Assembly (NCBI GenBank): GCA_012656075.1
Contig: JAAKBF010000324.1
Coordinates: 1,426,001-1,490,000, forward strand
Length of the DNA stretch: 64,000 nt
Source of the DNA: Phytophthora hibernalis
Lineage: Eukaryota; Oomycota; Peronosporomycetes; Peronosporales; Peronosporaceae
Direction of reading: 5' to 3'
Shown piece after piece: positions 52,889-64,000 of this stretch. A program made the position numbers and the translations under genes. Positions within the stretch are counted from its first letter, which is position 1. Each line of letters begins with the position of its first letter. A model generated the notes under the pieces. The model did no database searches. It worked only from the letters and a program-made list of their open reading frames with translations, and had not been told where the DNA came from.

Positions 52889-53438
52889 GCATACAGTATC
52901 GCATTGAACTTCCTGCTCGGCAGCGCAGAGCTGGCCAAGTTGTGTCATCTATCCGATACCGCAGCCGCAATGGACACGCAAGCCGACTTGCATCATGCAA
53001 GTTGCATGCATGCAGCGGCTTGGCGTCGATTCTGTTTTCCGTTCCTTCTACATGTACATACAGGGTCCTCAGAGCTGGGTTCGGTAGTAGCGAGCTCATT
53101 AGTAGTGTTAGTAGAGCTAATAGCACTACTAACAATGATAATAAGGTCAAGTGAAGCCGTTAGTAGAGCTAACCAAATTAGTAGTCGAAAAAAGCGTTAG
53201 TAGTGCTATTAATACTACTATCCTGATAATCATTGAAGAATCATCAAAGGCCGGATGCCTTCTCCCGCTTTCACTTCTCTTATCCCTCGCTTGCCTTCGT
53301 ACGCGAATCAATCCATGAGCTGTACCAAGAGTGCTTGTTCGTGCATCTCCGTGCAGCGTTTTTAGTGGATTCCTGGTGTCAAGCCAGCTTCCACCTCCAG
53401 CGTGAAACCCCAGAGTCTGCCAGACTGAGAGAGACATG
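52889..53438. other. Intergenic stretch with TAGTAG-rich repeats
   Basis: No gene recognised. 53,099-53,222 is packed with direct and inverted copies of TTAGTAG-type words (separate entry). Confidence 0.5.
53099..53172. repeat. TTAGTAG direct and inverted repeats
   Basis: TTAGTAGTG (53099-53107) pairs with CACTACTAA (53124-53132); TTAGTAGAGCTAA occurs at 53108-53120 and 53160-53172. Further copies (GTTAGTAGTGC, TACTACTA) follow to about 53,222. Confidence 0.75.
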
Positions 53439-54408
53439 TGTGGTGTTGTGATTCACAAAAACGTCGTTAGTTCGGCTTCCACGCAACAGCACAACAATTC
53501 GCCGAGTCAGGTCGGCGATGTTGGGCTTGCGCAGGGTTCCCGTCGGTTCCCTTTGCGGTTCGCCCCAGCCAGGGTTCAGTTGAGTGTTGATCCCAACAAG
53601 TACCAAGCTCCATACTCTCCAGAGACTCGCCTGAGTGGGGCAGGCTCCGTGCAAACCCTGTGCCCTCCACCAAAGGATGGACGGCAGCGCGCGAGCGCAT
53701 TTACAGGTCACCAGGCGCAGATTACGCCCAGCTAGGAGGTTACGGTGTCCTGGGTTGTGCAGACCCACCGGCTCGTCGAATCGACGAGACTTGTCTTCGC
53801 TTGGTAGCGAGAAGTGCCCACCCCGGGCCAACCTTGATCTCTTGGCGCTACCAGACGGCTCCCCTACAAGCTATGCCTCTCGGGGAACGACGGCAGACAT
53901 ATTCCAGCCCACGCAGGGACTTACCGGAAAAGTGTACGCTGTTCTTGGACTTAGAAGATTCTGCTCTGATTGTTATCTCTGTCTTTGGAGAGCCCCTTCG
54001 GACCCTTCCCTATGTTCTTCTATCGGTCATATACAAATATCTAATGAAATGGAGTCGTTACAGATCTCCCTGCGACTCTTCGCTCAGCTCGTCCCTTGGT
54101 GTCGAGCTGTTTTCCTACCTCTCGGCGACTCTTCGCCCAGATCCTGATTTATCCCCCAGTTGGTATATCTCCCTCGAGGCATATTCTCGCCAAGTCGACT
54201 TTCGCCGAGTCCAACTTTCGCCGAGTCGATTATCGCTGAGTCCAGCTAAGTGCGACCCCCGTTTAAATCCGTTCCCTGTTGAGTGCGATGTATCCACTTG
54301 GCGGTGTACCCACTTGGTGGTGTACCCTCTCGATTCTCTTGAGTGCGATGTACCCACTGGTCTAGCTTAGGGTAGGGTTACCCAAAATATGGATTTCCCT
54401 ACACCACA
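53439..54408 (-). repeat. LTR of gypsy D family, inverted orientation
   Basis: 970 bp from TGTGGTGTTGTGATTC to CCTACACCACA. It is the reverse complement of 57859-58816 with few differences, including a small indel near the TGTGGTGTAGGG end. Its outer flank lacks a primer-binding site, so in its own (minus) orientation it would be a 3' LTR or a solo LTR; the 5-bp flanks (ACATG and ACCGC) do not match. Confidence 0.88.
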
Positions 54409-57400
54409 ACCGCCCCGGGCGTGATACGAGCCAGGCTGATGAGTGTCTCGTCCATCACTCCGTTCTCCAACTTTCCGTCGGTTGGAAACCTCGTCGAGTC
54501 AAGCGCTGTCACCTTCAGGAAGCCCATCGAGGACGCCACAGCTCCTCTCGCTGGCAAGGTACGCCTCCCGCGCTTGGCATGCTTCTAGTCCTCACCGATG
54601 ACCATCTTACCCGCCACGTGTGTGCGCTTAGTAGCTTTCCGTTTCGGACTTACAGCCACCGCCATTTCGTCGAGTTGGTTCTTCTCCGCGAGCTTATTTG
54701 CTTCCTCAAGTGCCGTCGATTCCCTCGAGCGCTGTTGCAGGAGCACTGTACGTGCGTCGTTGGACCTCCATGCCTAAGTTCCTTTGCTCGGACCCGCTGA
54801 TCAACTCATCGATGGATCCTCAGGATCTTGTCGACTTGACGAACTCGCTGGGCTCGCCGGAATCTTTCGTCGCTGGGCCCAGCCAAGATCTTACGTCCGT
54901 TGCTGAGGTCGCGCACGGTCTCCAGCCGGATGATACTTCGGCTCGGCCGGGATCGCCGGGATTGCCAGTGGAAATCGCGGGTATCTCAGCTACTCTAGCT
55001 GAGTCAGAGGGTGACTCGGCGAATCTCGCGGCAGGCGATTCCGCTGGGATTCGTCGATCTCTCGCTCAGCAAGGGAAGAGCAGAGACAGCGCGAGGCTTT
55101 TCTCGCTCAGCTGGTCTCGTTTCTATTGACCAGCTCTCCTCCACCTGCCGACGCTTCGACTCGCCAGGCCTTTCTTGGGGTAAAATCGCCAGCTTCTATC
55201 TTGGCTGCGTTGCAACGTGATGTTGTGCCTCTCCCGGATGTGTCCGCCGAAATCGCCGAGCTTCGGACCAAGCTCGCCAAGTCTGAGCGAGTGGCTTCTG
55301 CTCGTTACAAGAGAATGGAGTCGGCGATCGCTGAGTCGGTCTCTTTGCGCCACCAGCTAGATACCGTCACCTAAGAGCTGGGAATTTATCGCTCGGGTTC
55401 TTTGCGCACGACTGAGCTAACAGAATCGTTCAACAAGACGATCGCTCAGCTCCCGGTGGAGTCCAGGACCATCATTGCACAGCAAAGCGACCGTACTCGT
55501 GCTGCCGAGGCGACCTTTCGGAAGCTTCAGGTTGAGCTCGAGAATCGCGATCGGACTTGTGCAAAATATTATTGAGATCAAGGCGGAGCTCACCACTCTT
55601 CACGGAGTGGCTTCCACTTATTATCGCCAGCTCCAAGAGGCTACAGTCTTGCTTTGCTCTGGTGGTGATCATGCCCTCCGAGAAGCTCGTCGAACGATCG
55701 AGTCGCTGCAGAATACCGTCCTGCGGCAGAAACGGGTTATCGCTTTCCGCGGTCGCTACCCCGTATGCGACCCGCACTTGGCTGTCGCTGTTCTGGGTTG
55801 CGTTGATGTCCCCGGGCTGGATCCTAGGGACCTCCAAATTAACGCACGTCTCTGTCGGCTACTCGCCGAGCGCTTCCCCGAATCGTTGGAGCTTCGTTTT
55901 TCGCGCCGGTCCTGTGAAGTTACCCTCTCTCTCCGCTCAGCGAGCTCGTCGAGCGGAGTATCTTCGGGCTCAGCGATTCCAGCCTCGGCGAGCTCGGCTA
56001 ATGTTACCCTGGCGAGTGCAGTGTTGGTGGTTTCTCCGTCTTTCTCCGTGGTCTCACGTGTCTTCGCCGAGCTCTCCTCGCCACAAGCGGTCCAAGTCAG
56101 AGTCGCGCCGCCGGAGACACCGTTCGGTCTCTCAGCTAAGGAGCGCGCCACTGAAGCCATTGACTCCAGCCAAACGCCTCCGTCGATATTCAAACCCAGC
56201 GAATCCGACGGCAGTCGGCCCCGGCGGAGCCGGTCTAAGAGTGTTTCTCGCGGCGAGTTTGAGCGTCCCGTACCTGGCGAGAATGGTTTCGACGCATCGA
56301 CGACTTTGCTCCGGGCGGAAGTGGTCGCTGAGCATGCGCCTTCGCTGCCTATTCCAGGGCGGTGTCGTCTCAGCTCTCCGGCGGCTGGTCTTAGCTGCGC
56401 CAATTCGAGCGGTTATTATCCCCAGCGACACTCGCTGAGTACGACGTTCCGGTCGAAGTTGATGAGACCAATGTTCACGTCGACGAGTCACCCGATCTCG
56501 GGGCAGACTCGTCGAGCTCCGTTGATCCGGACTCGGCGAGTTCGTCAGCTGTTTTGTTAAGTTTATCTCTGGCCACGAGCTCTTCACTCGGTCGTATAAG
56601 TTCTTCGCCGAGTCCAGCATCTGGATCTGTGGCCTCCACTGACTCGTCGATAGAGTCGGCTCCAACAGTCGTCGAGTTCGTCTACTTCCGTGGCGACTCC
56701 TTCGCTGAGTTCCGTAGTCGCCGTTCCGGCTTCGACTAGCCCTACGGTGCCTTCTCCTCTCAGCTCTCCTCGACGTCGCCCCTCCCGAGCAGCAGCAAAG
56801 AATTCTGCTTGCATTACTCAGGCTGTTCTCGCCGAGTTAGACGTCCTTGACAAAGATGCTTTGGATGGTTCGCCTAGTCCAGCTTCGCCGAAGGTGGCGG
56901 GGTCCGTCCCTTCTGGTGATTTTGAGCTTGGAATCCCGCCGAGCTAGACCAGCAATTCGCTGTCTACTTCTCAGCCGTCACCGGTTGGTTCTCCTGTGAG
57001 CTCATCGAACGGGATGTCCCATCGGGAATTTTTGATGGACATCGAAGCTGAGGATAGCTGTTCATCTTCAGCTAGCACCGTGGTCCTCACGGACCGGGCG
57101 CCTCCACGTGGCAAGCTACAGAGCTATGCCGATGCTCCTCGAAAAGCTCCACATTCTGTCAAGCGAGGGAGTGCACCGGCTCGTCGATCGAAGGGCTCGT
57201 CGAAGAAGAGAGCAGCTCCCAAGTCTTCTTGCCAGACTGTCAAGAAAGCCAAGAGCTCATCGATCGTTAATGATTCTGGTCCCAAGTCGTCGAGCAAGGT
57301 TCCCCGGTCTCTCAGGCGGCCAGGCCTAAGGTTTCAGTACCCAATACGGCACGGGCAGATGCTTCTGTTGCCAAGTCGCCTGCGAAGGGAAAGGCACAGG

Positions 57401-57858
57401 CTGCTTCCATGCGCTCGACAGGTTTCAACTCGTCGAGATCGTCCAAGAAGATTCCAAACGTTCCTTCGCCAAGTCAGCCTCCGACGACCCGCTTCTCCAC
57501 AATCGCCCCTGTACACTCACGGGCTGTACAGCTGCCTGGGTGTGTAGACTCATTTCCCAATCTCCTTCCACGCCGAATAACCGACTCCGTGCCCGATGCC
57601 CCGATGGACAATCCGCCAGGCGACTCCCCTCCACCGGCGAGATCGTCGACTTCCCAAACTACCACTCCCCTTCGCGCCGTGACAGCGAAGTCGCGCCAGA
57701 TGCGCCTATAGCGGTTCCTGTCGCCCCTCGTCCTCCGGTCCCTCTCCTGGACGGTATTCCCGCTCCCCTTTTAGCCGAACCACTACCCCGAGCTGCAATC
57801 TCCATTGCACCACTGGATCAGATAACTATCCCAAACTCGTTGGCTGCCGTGAGACTGC
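54409..57858 (+). pseudogene. Ser-rich gag-like module between inverted LTRs
   Basis: Plus-strand frames chain from ATG 54,812 to about 57,711, with several breaks: an acidic start (MDPQDLVDLTNSLGSPESF), an Ala/Glu/Asp-rich part, a coiled coil (ELRTKLAKSERVASARYKR; more helical sequence to 55,560), a central region around 55,560-56,440, and a long Ser/Pro/Ala-rich low-complexity part with basic clusters (RRSKGSSKKRAAPKSS). No CCHC knuckle, protease or RT follows before the LTR at 57,859. This looks like the gag of a retroelement whose pol is missing. The first 150 bp read on the minus strand could be the end of a pol frame (ISLARITPGA then stop in the LTR). Origin uncertain. Confidence 0.4.
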
Positions 57859-58816
57859 TGTGGTGTAGGGAAATCCAGATTGTGGGTAACCCTACCCTAG
57901 GGATGCCTAAGCTAGACCAGTGAGTACATCGCACTCAAGAGAATCGAGAGGGTACACCACCAAGTGGGTACACCGCCAAGTGGATACATCGCACTCAACA
58001 GGGAACGGATTTAAACGGGGGTCGCACTAGCGGCTGGACTCAGCGATAATCGACTCGGCGAAAGTTGGACTCGGCGAAAGTCGACTTGGCGAGAATATGC
58101 CTCGAGGAGATATACCAACTGGGGGATAAATCAGGATCTGGGCGAAGAGTCGCCGAGAGGTAGGAAAACAGCTCGACACCAAGGGACGAGCTGAGCGAAG
58201 AGTCGCAGGGAGATCTGTAACGACTCCATTTCATTAGATATTTGTATATGACCGATAGAAGAACATAGGGAAGGGTCCGAAGGGGCTCTCCAAAGACATA
58301 GAGATAACAATCAGAGCAGAATCTTCTAAGTCCAAGAACAGCGTACACTTTTCCGGTAAGTCCCTGCGTGGGCTGGAATATGTCTGCCGTCGTTCCCGAG
58401 AGGCATAGCTTGTAGGGGAGCCGTCTGGTAGCGCCAAGAGATCAAGGTTGGCCCGGGTGGGCACTTCTCGCTACCAAGCGAAGACAAGTCTCGTCGATTC
58501 GACGAGCCGGTGGGTCTGCACAACCCAGGACACCGCTAGCTGGGCGTAATCTGCGCCTGGTGACCTGTAAATCGCGCGCTGCCGTCCATCCTTTGGTGGA
58601 GGGCACAGGGTTTGCACGGAGCCTGCCCCACTCAGGCGAGTCTCTGGAGAGTTTGGAGCTTGGTACTTGTGGGGATCAACACTCAACTGAACCCTGGCTG
58701 GGGCAACCGCAAAGGAACCGACGGGAAAGCCCTCATCGCCGACCTGACTCGGCGAATTGTTGTGCTGTTGCGTGGAAGCCGAACTAACGACGCTTTCTGT
58801 GAATCACAACACCACA
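57859..58816 (+). repeat. 5' LTR of element D
   Basis: 958 bp, TGTGGTGTAGGG...CACAACACCACA. Contains short repeats of GGTACACC/GGATACATCGCACTCAA near its start and several CGACTCGGCGAAAGT copies (about 58,045-58,090). Confidence 0.9.
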
Positions 58817-58818
58817 AC

Positions 58819-58834
58819 TGGTGCCGCGACCCAG
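58819..58834 (+). promoter_or_regulatory. Primer-binding site of element D
   Basis: TGGTGCCGCGACCCAG starts two bases after the LTR end and begins TGG, as expected for pairing to a tRNA 3' CCA end. The tRNA is not identified. Confidence 0.65.
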
Positions 58835-58903
58835 GATTCAGGGGTGTGCTTTGTTTTCGCTGGTACCAAGTACAACCAAGTAACGAGCAACAAGTGAGAG
58901 AAG

Positions 58904-60654
58904 ATGGTGAAGGGATCGCCAAGTTTGAGCGACGCAAGCCCGGCGACGGCCGGAGAATCGCCACTCGATGAGTCGAACTCGACGAGAGCCAGCATTACCG
59001 CCTCGGATGCGGAGGTGACGCGCTCCGTCCAGTTTGACGATTTCGACGATAACGAAGGGCGAGGAGGAAGAAGAAGAAGAGAAGGATGATGAAGGGACAG
59101 AGTATGATGAAGTGAAGAGAGTCGTCGATCTCCGTGAAGAAGTCGACGAGTTGTCGCTGCAGGTGACCCGCATGGGAGCTCCTCGCCCAGTCGAGCGGAA
59201 CCTCGCAGCGGAACTCGGCGATGACGATGACGACGAACAAGACGTGGCTCCGGGTGACCGACCGCCGCTTGTTCCCAAGGCGACAAAGAATGTCGAAACA
59301 CCGAAGGCAAACCGAGTCCTGGCCCGACTCGTCGAAGAAATGAAGACCAACAGCCGGTGGATCAACATGTTCGCTCCAATGTACATGTGTCAAGCGAAGT
59401 GGGCTCAACTCAGCGAGGAACTGGGCCAACCCGTCAATAGCCAAACGATGGACCAACTCGTCGAAGACACAGCGATATTACTCCGAGCGATGGGGTACCG
59501 GTGCGGCCATAAGCCGTCGAAACCGGCGCTGACATCTTGGAGTGTGCACACGGTCGGAGTCGAGCTGATGAGATGGAAGCGCAAGCTGAAAGACCTGTTC
59601 GGGATGCAAGGTGGACCCAAAGGGACAATTACCCAAGGCTCGCCCAGCTGAAGAACTCGACGAAACCAAACTGGCTCCACCCGTACGTCACTGAGCCGTA
59701 CGTATTCCCCGAGCCGAACGAAGACCCAGCGAAAATTCCGTTACCAAAGACACCCGAGACGAAGCGTGGTGTATTCCGTAGCACTGAAGGAACACCGTAT
59801 TACGCCGATTCGCACATGCGAACTCCGAAGAAAGCCAGCGATCAGCAGGCTCAGCGCCCGATGACAGAGTTCATCACTGCTGAAGAAGCCGCCGAGCTCC
59901 GTCGCTTGATTCGATCGGATGCCGCAGCAATCGCAACCTCTGGATGTGATGACCAACTCAGCGACGGAGACGACTACCCTGGGTACCGCGATGTCGATGA
60001 GTCGCCGCACGACCACATCCGCCAGCTCAGCTTGGACGGGGCCGAAATCGACCGAGGACAAGCCTTGAAAATCAGGACACACGCACCGCTTGAGAAGATC
60101 ATGACCTTTGAAATGAAGCGCTACCGTTCAGAAGATGCGCTACAATGAATTAAACGCTTCATCTACGAGATGAAGGGGACGTGCAAACGGCAAGATGAGT
60201 GGTGTGAACCGTTCTCGCTGAGTCTGGGCGAAGCTGCTAAGGGTGGTTCCGGCAGCTTCCCAAGAAGAATCAGCGAAAGTAGAATCTTCTTAGCGAAGCC
60301 TTCCTGGATTACTACTGCTCGCAATTCGACCAGTCGGCGCGGGCCCGCAACTACTCAGCGAGACGCAGGGAGAATGAACATGTCTGCGATTTCTTGCTGA
60401 AATCGAATGGCTACGCGCGCACCGCCCACATCCAGTACGAGAAAGGTGGAGCTGACGCCGCCGACCACGTCGAACATTTCCTGCTTAATTGCGGAGACGA
60501 CGACATCATGGATCTGCTGTACCCACAACGACTCAGCGATATGACGAAGGTCGAGAAGGTGATCAAGCAGCGCTTACTCGCTGCAAAGCGCAAGAAACAA
60601 CGCGATCGTCTGAGCACAAGTCGCAATAAGGACGCCAAACGAGCCGAGAAGTAG
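58904..60654 (+). pseudogene. Element D gag
   Basis: From ATG 58,904 through frames 59034-59651, 59537-60148 and 60394-60654. An acidic N-terminus with a poly-Glu run is followed by a helical domain (NRVLARLVEEMKTNSRWINM), a linker, and a capsid-type gag domain (HAPLEKIMTFEMKRYR; DEWCEPFSLSLGEAAKG; YGYARTAHIQYEKG-like part after a break). It ends in a basic tail. Needs about four frame or stop corrections, including a TGA at 60,146-60,148. Confidence 0.7.
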
Positions 60655-60739
60655 GGAGAACAAAATCGCCGAGTCGACTCCAAGAAACAGCAGGACGAAC
60701 GCCGTGGTCGACAGGGTGAAGACAGCGGTCGCCGAGTTA

Positions 60740-61960
60740 CGCTAACAGATGCGTCGATCGACGACCTGTGGGCAGCACTCGACACTCGCCGAGCTACGGC
60801 AAACACCGACCTCTACGACTCGTCGAATGGAGAAAGCGATGCGAGCGAAGTTCTTAACCAAGACTCTGAAGAAGACTCGGACTACATCGACGCCGGTAAT
60901 ACGACTGAAGACTCCAACCGATATCAGCAGAACTCGTCGAATCCCAAAGGAGAAGCTAATTGCCGAGACGGGTCCCGTGAGCGAAAGACATACGGTACGT
61001 GCTGAGCTTGCGGAGTGGCAGGTCACGATGCACACTTCTGTCGCCGACGCCGCAAGTTCTGCAAGCAAGTGCACGAAGTAGGCCAGTGCCTTTCGAAGCT
61101 TCGAGAAACTCGCCAAGTTCGTTTAGACGTCAGTCGACAAGTCCATTGTCCCGGACGATCTTCAGGACATCTACTCGTCGAGCCATTTAAACGAGTGGGC
61201 TCGCCAACCATGACTGGGCTGGACAACAACGGGCTGCCACAGTCAGCAGAACCAGGAGTCGAAGCAAACCACGTATTTGCTTTTGTTGGAGAAGCGGAAC
61301 GGCCCGACGAGTGGAGTGAGAGTGAGAATGATGAAGAGAGCGGACGAGCGGATGTGGACGAGAATAGTGGGCACGGCGAGTCGAATGAAGACGAAGACCG
61401 AGCGATTGGAAGTATGGACGGAACTCAGCGACCGATGATTTCGATAGGTCAAGCCAAGAGATGGAAGTTGCTCCCTGGTGAGCGACTGGGATGGTGGCCA
61501 TCGAGAAAATTCGATCGCCGAGTGAGAATGAGAGCTCTAGTGATGGGAGCTGTGAATGATGAGCGGACAAAAATCTTGTTGGACACCGGGGCAAACGTGT
61601 CGGCTGTGACCGAAGCCTTTGCTAGGAAATTGCGACCGATGCGACTCACCAACAACGACATGAAGATCGATGTCCAAGGAATCGCCAAGTCAAAGGTGGC
61701 GACCACCTCTCGCGCAATCGTTAAGGTTGGGAAGTAGTTTACGAATTTGAGGTGTGGATCATGCCTCATCATGGCGAGTCGACCTGATATTGGGTACCAA
61801 CTTCATGATATCAGCCGGTATCAGGCTGGACTTGTACAACTCGATGGCAAAACTGCCCGATGAAGTCGTGGTGCCATTAATCAAGTCGTCGACAGACTTG
61901 GATGACACAGAGTACGGCCGAGAAGTGATTGGAGGCCCACGGGGACATTGGACATCATGA
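60740..61960 (+). pseudogene. Element D CCHC region and aspartic protease
   Basis: A Ser/Asp-rich linker leads to Cys-rich sequence near 61,005-61,090 (CGVAGHDAHFC then CKQVHEVGQC). The frame 61015-61737 ends in a retropepsin: KILLDTGANVSAV (D-T-G near 61,580) and DVQGIAKSKVATTSRAIV; the second half continues after a break as VDLILGTNFMISAGIRL (about 61,780-61,830). The frame break lies near 61,735. Confidence 0.75.
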
Positions 61961-62921
61961 GCAGAGAAATCGCTCAGTTCAAGTTGGGACGGAAGCACCC
62001 CAGCGAATCGACGCATGAGCTGTGAGTTCGCCAACTTGAAAGGGGTGATTCCGACAGTCGAGCACAACGCTGCTGGGCGAGCCGTGCCGGTCTTGCTGAC
62101 GAACATCACCGCGAGCCTAACGTGGTGTCCAGCCCATTTTCCGGTGGTTTTATGGATGCCCCACGGAGTACTGCCTCGGGATGATGGTTATGTACGGGTG
62201 GACTCAGCGAAATATCGCGACTGGCAAGTGCTTCGCCTACGAGGGCGATCTCGACAACCGATTACTCAGGAAAGGGCAATGACTATATATGGAATGGATT
62301 AGCCGACAGCCTCCCGCTGTCAAAAGGCCACAGTACACGACGCCGACGGCTATAAAACCAAGACCCGTCCAACCAAGAGAGGACGATACCTCGTGAATCG
62401 CTAGAAGTCGACGAGCTTGACGAGGATTCGACAGGTGAGCGAGCGGAGAAGCACCTCAGACTGATGCCATTAAGGAGACTTGTCGAAACCCGACGATTCG
62501 ACATCTCGGCGAAGAAAACGGACGATACAACGGAACGGGAAAGAAGTGAATGGCAGCAGGCGTGATTGGATCAGCACAACTCGGTGATACCCTCTGTCCA
62601 TAGCGAGGAGCATCGGAAACGATGCAATACCTAAATGGACATGGGTGACCAGTGGGACCCTGGCGAACGTGACCCAGTTCGACACACTACTAGGCTAAAG
62701 GATCCAGGACTCGTCGGATGTGACGAGTTGGAAGTGCCAGACACTCTATTAAACAAGGACCCAGCAGAAGACCTTCGGTTGCGGTTCCTCGCAGCCGCTG
62801 AAGAACTCGAGATGCGCCTCTCGACGGCTGACGTCGTTCTCGAAGCCGGGTCAAAACTCGCCGAGTTTGAACACTTGTCGAGCGAGGAAAGTCTAACAGA
62901 TTACGCTCATAAGCTCGCCTT
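61961..62921 (+). pseudogene. Element D protease-RT linker, degraded
   Basis: Frames 62015-62302 and 62635-62934 continue the polyprotein between protease and RT without a named domain; the stretch from 62,303 to 62,634 is interrupted by stops in all frames that I followed. Short acidic motifs (ELEMRLSTADVVLEAG) precede the RT. Confidence 0.45.
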
Positions 62922-64000
62922 TTGCCTGACCTGACGGAATCGTTATGTACGGAGCTAGGTTACGAAGGTGGCAACGTTATATCTCCAGCGCATGATGTTC
63001 GACAGCAAAAGAAGCTCGTCGAAACCTTGAAACGTTATGAAAATATCATGATCTCGAGCGGAAATGCGCTTCCACCACCGGCATACGGAGTGGTCTGCGA
63101 TATCGACGTCCAAGGGCACGAACCCATCAAGCAACGAGCTCGACGAGTGCCGCTGAATAACTTGAGCAAAATCTATGAGCTTTTGAAAGAGCTGCTTCAG
63201 GCAGGACTCGTGTCATTTTCGAAGAGCCCTTGGGCCTCGCCAATCGTGATTGTCATGAAAAAGAACGGTGTCGATATTAGGCTTTGCATCGACTACAAGC
63301 TGGTAAACGCAATTACGGTCAGCATGGAATACGCAATGCCGCTGGTCGACGACTTGCTGACGGAACTCGAGAGCTACTTATGGTTCTGTTCCCTCGACGC
63401 TGTTAGTGGATTCTGGGCCGTAATGATGACTCGACGAGCTCGCGAAATTTCAGCTTTTGTGTGTGCCCTCGGCCACTTCGAGTGGTTGCGCATGCCGTTT
63501 GGGCTTAAAAAGCGGCTATTATCTACCAGCGACTCATCGACAATGCTATCTGGGGTTACGTGCAACCGAGTGGTGGCTGGGCTACATTCGCCGAGAAGAT
63601 GCGGCTCGCTGAGGCTGCAACAACAGCTCAGCGCAAGAAACGACCATCCCGGCTAACGCAAGGGGCTGATTCAATGAGTTTAAGCACCAAATTTGAAGCC
63701 GACTACCGATCTCTCGATGAGTCTGACCCACTGCAAGAGCTCGCCAACAGCCCTGAGAATGACATGTTCAGTACGGGTGAACAAGACGAGTCACAGTTGA
63801 TTCCGGTCTTTGGTCGACGATCGTTCATCGACGATATTTGCTTTGGAGGTGCAACCTTCAACGAGTGCCTCAACACGCTCGACCGGTTGCTACACCGATT
63901 CGCCGAGTGCAGAATCAGTGTGAGCTTCACCAAAAGCATATTTGTCCAGCCGATGGTGGACTTCCTGTTCCACAAAGTAACGACCGACGGAATCGCCGCG
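62922..64000 (+). pseudogene. Element D reverse transcriptase with long palm insertion, partial
   Basis: RT motifs in order: RVPLNNLSKIYELLKELLQAG, FSKSPWASPIVIVMKKNG, LCIDYKLVNAI, LWFCSLDAVSGFWAV, FEWLRMPFGLK, then after a frame break near 63,510 a YQRLIDNAIWGY helix. About 90 residues of Glu/Ser/Asp-rich sequence are inserted before the active site RRSFIDDICFGG (about 63,800-63,840). The thumb starts (LDRLLHRFAECRISVSF) and runs off the window. Confidence 0.85.

Larger units (their letters stand above)
57859..64000 (+). mobile_element. Gypsy/Ty3 retrotransposon D, 5' part
   Basis: 5' LTR 57859-58816, primer-binding site at about 58,819, gag, CCHC knuckle, protease and RT on the plus strand; RNase H, integrase and 3' LTR lie beyond the window. 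LTR ends TGTGGTGTAG...ACACCACA and the primer-binding site start TGGTGC are shared with element B, so both belong to one lineage. Frames are broken at several points. Confidence 0.9.

Noticed and set aside
55756..56403. Minus-strand ORF inside the gag-like module
   Set aside because: Shadow of the Ser/Arg-rich plus frames.
53439..58816. LTR pair of one retrotransposon
   Set aside because: The two copies are in opposite orientation, and the left one has no primer-binding site on its outer side.
1..64000. tRNA, rRNA genes or CRISPR arrays
   Set aside because: None noticed by reading; a tRNA scan would be needed to exclude tRNAs fully. Repeats seen are not spaced like CRISPR.

Overview
The window looks like nuclear DNA of an oomycete, most probably Phytophthora or a close relative; I cannot name a species. 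Support: GT-AG introns of 61-81 bp, start-site motifs resembling the oomycete initiator (GCTCATTYYNCAWTTT) just upstream of several genes, a TKL-type kinase with a CaaX tail, tandem AAAP amino-acid permeases, a secreted effector-like protein with an EER motif, and a dense load of gypsy, LINE, Polinton and TIR elements.

Layout. 1-7.4 kb: decayed Polinton/Maverick on the minus strand (protein-primed DNA polymerase B, chromodomain integrase, small unknown ORFs). 7.4-11 kb: sparse, with short inverted repeats and one secreted EER-type effector candidate. 11-16.4 kb: retroelement debris (gypsy gag piece, two inverted LINE ORF1 pieces, an LTR remnant). 16.5-30.1 kb: a compact gene block: pseudokinase, TMEM41/VTT membrane protein, pogo-like transposase gene, UBE2K-like E2 with UBA domain, IGHMBP2-like helicase with AN1 finger, FAF2/UBXD8-like protein, and Sua5/YrdC tRNA t6A enzyme. 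30.6-41.1 kb: chromodomain gypsy element A (346-bp LTRs) with a second, internally deleted gypsy element B inserted in its integrase gene. 42.2-48.2 kb: mucin-like GPI protein, SFT2-type Golgi protein, and two tandem AAAP permeases. 49.3-52.9 kb: a 3,554-bp TIR transposon with a Tc1/IS630-type DDE transposase and two further ORFs. 53.4-64 kb: inverted LTR copies around a Ser-rich gag-like module, then gypsy element D, which runs off the window.

How genes fit together. The E2-UBA enzyme and the UBX protein both belong to ubiquitin/ER-quality-control biology, and TMEM41 and SFT2 proteins act in ER/Golgi membranes. These sit in a short-spaced block with one possible bidirectional promoter (27,042/27,184) and are not an operon. 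The two permeases are tandem duplicates.

Two points matter most. First, the 49.3-52.9 kb element has a 13-bp perfect TIR (CAGGG...), a perfect 8-bp target duplication and a DDE transposase of the Tc1/IS630 type, which normally duplicates TA. It also carries two opposite-strand ORFs of unknown function, so it is the best candidate for an undescribed system. Second, nearly every conserved gene needs a one-base insertion to read through, and almost all the breaks are deletion-type. This suggests residual assembly indels rather than mass pseudogenisation, so broken genes here should be read with caution.
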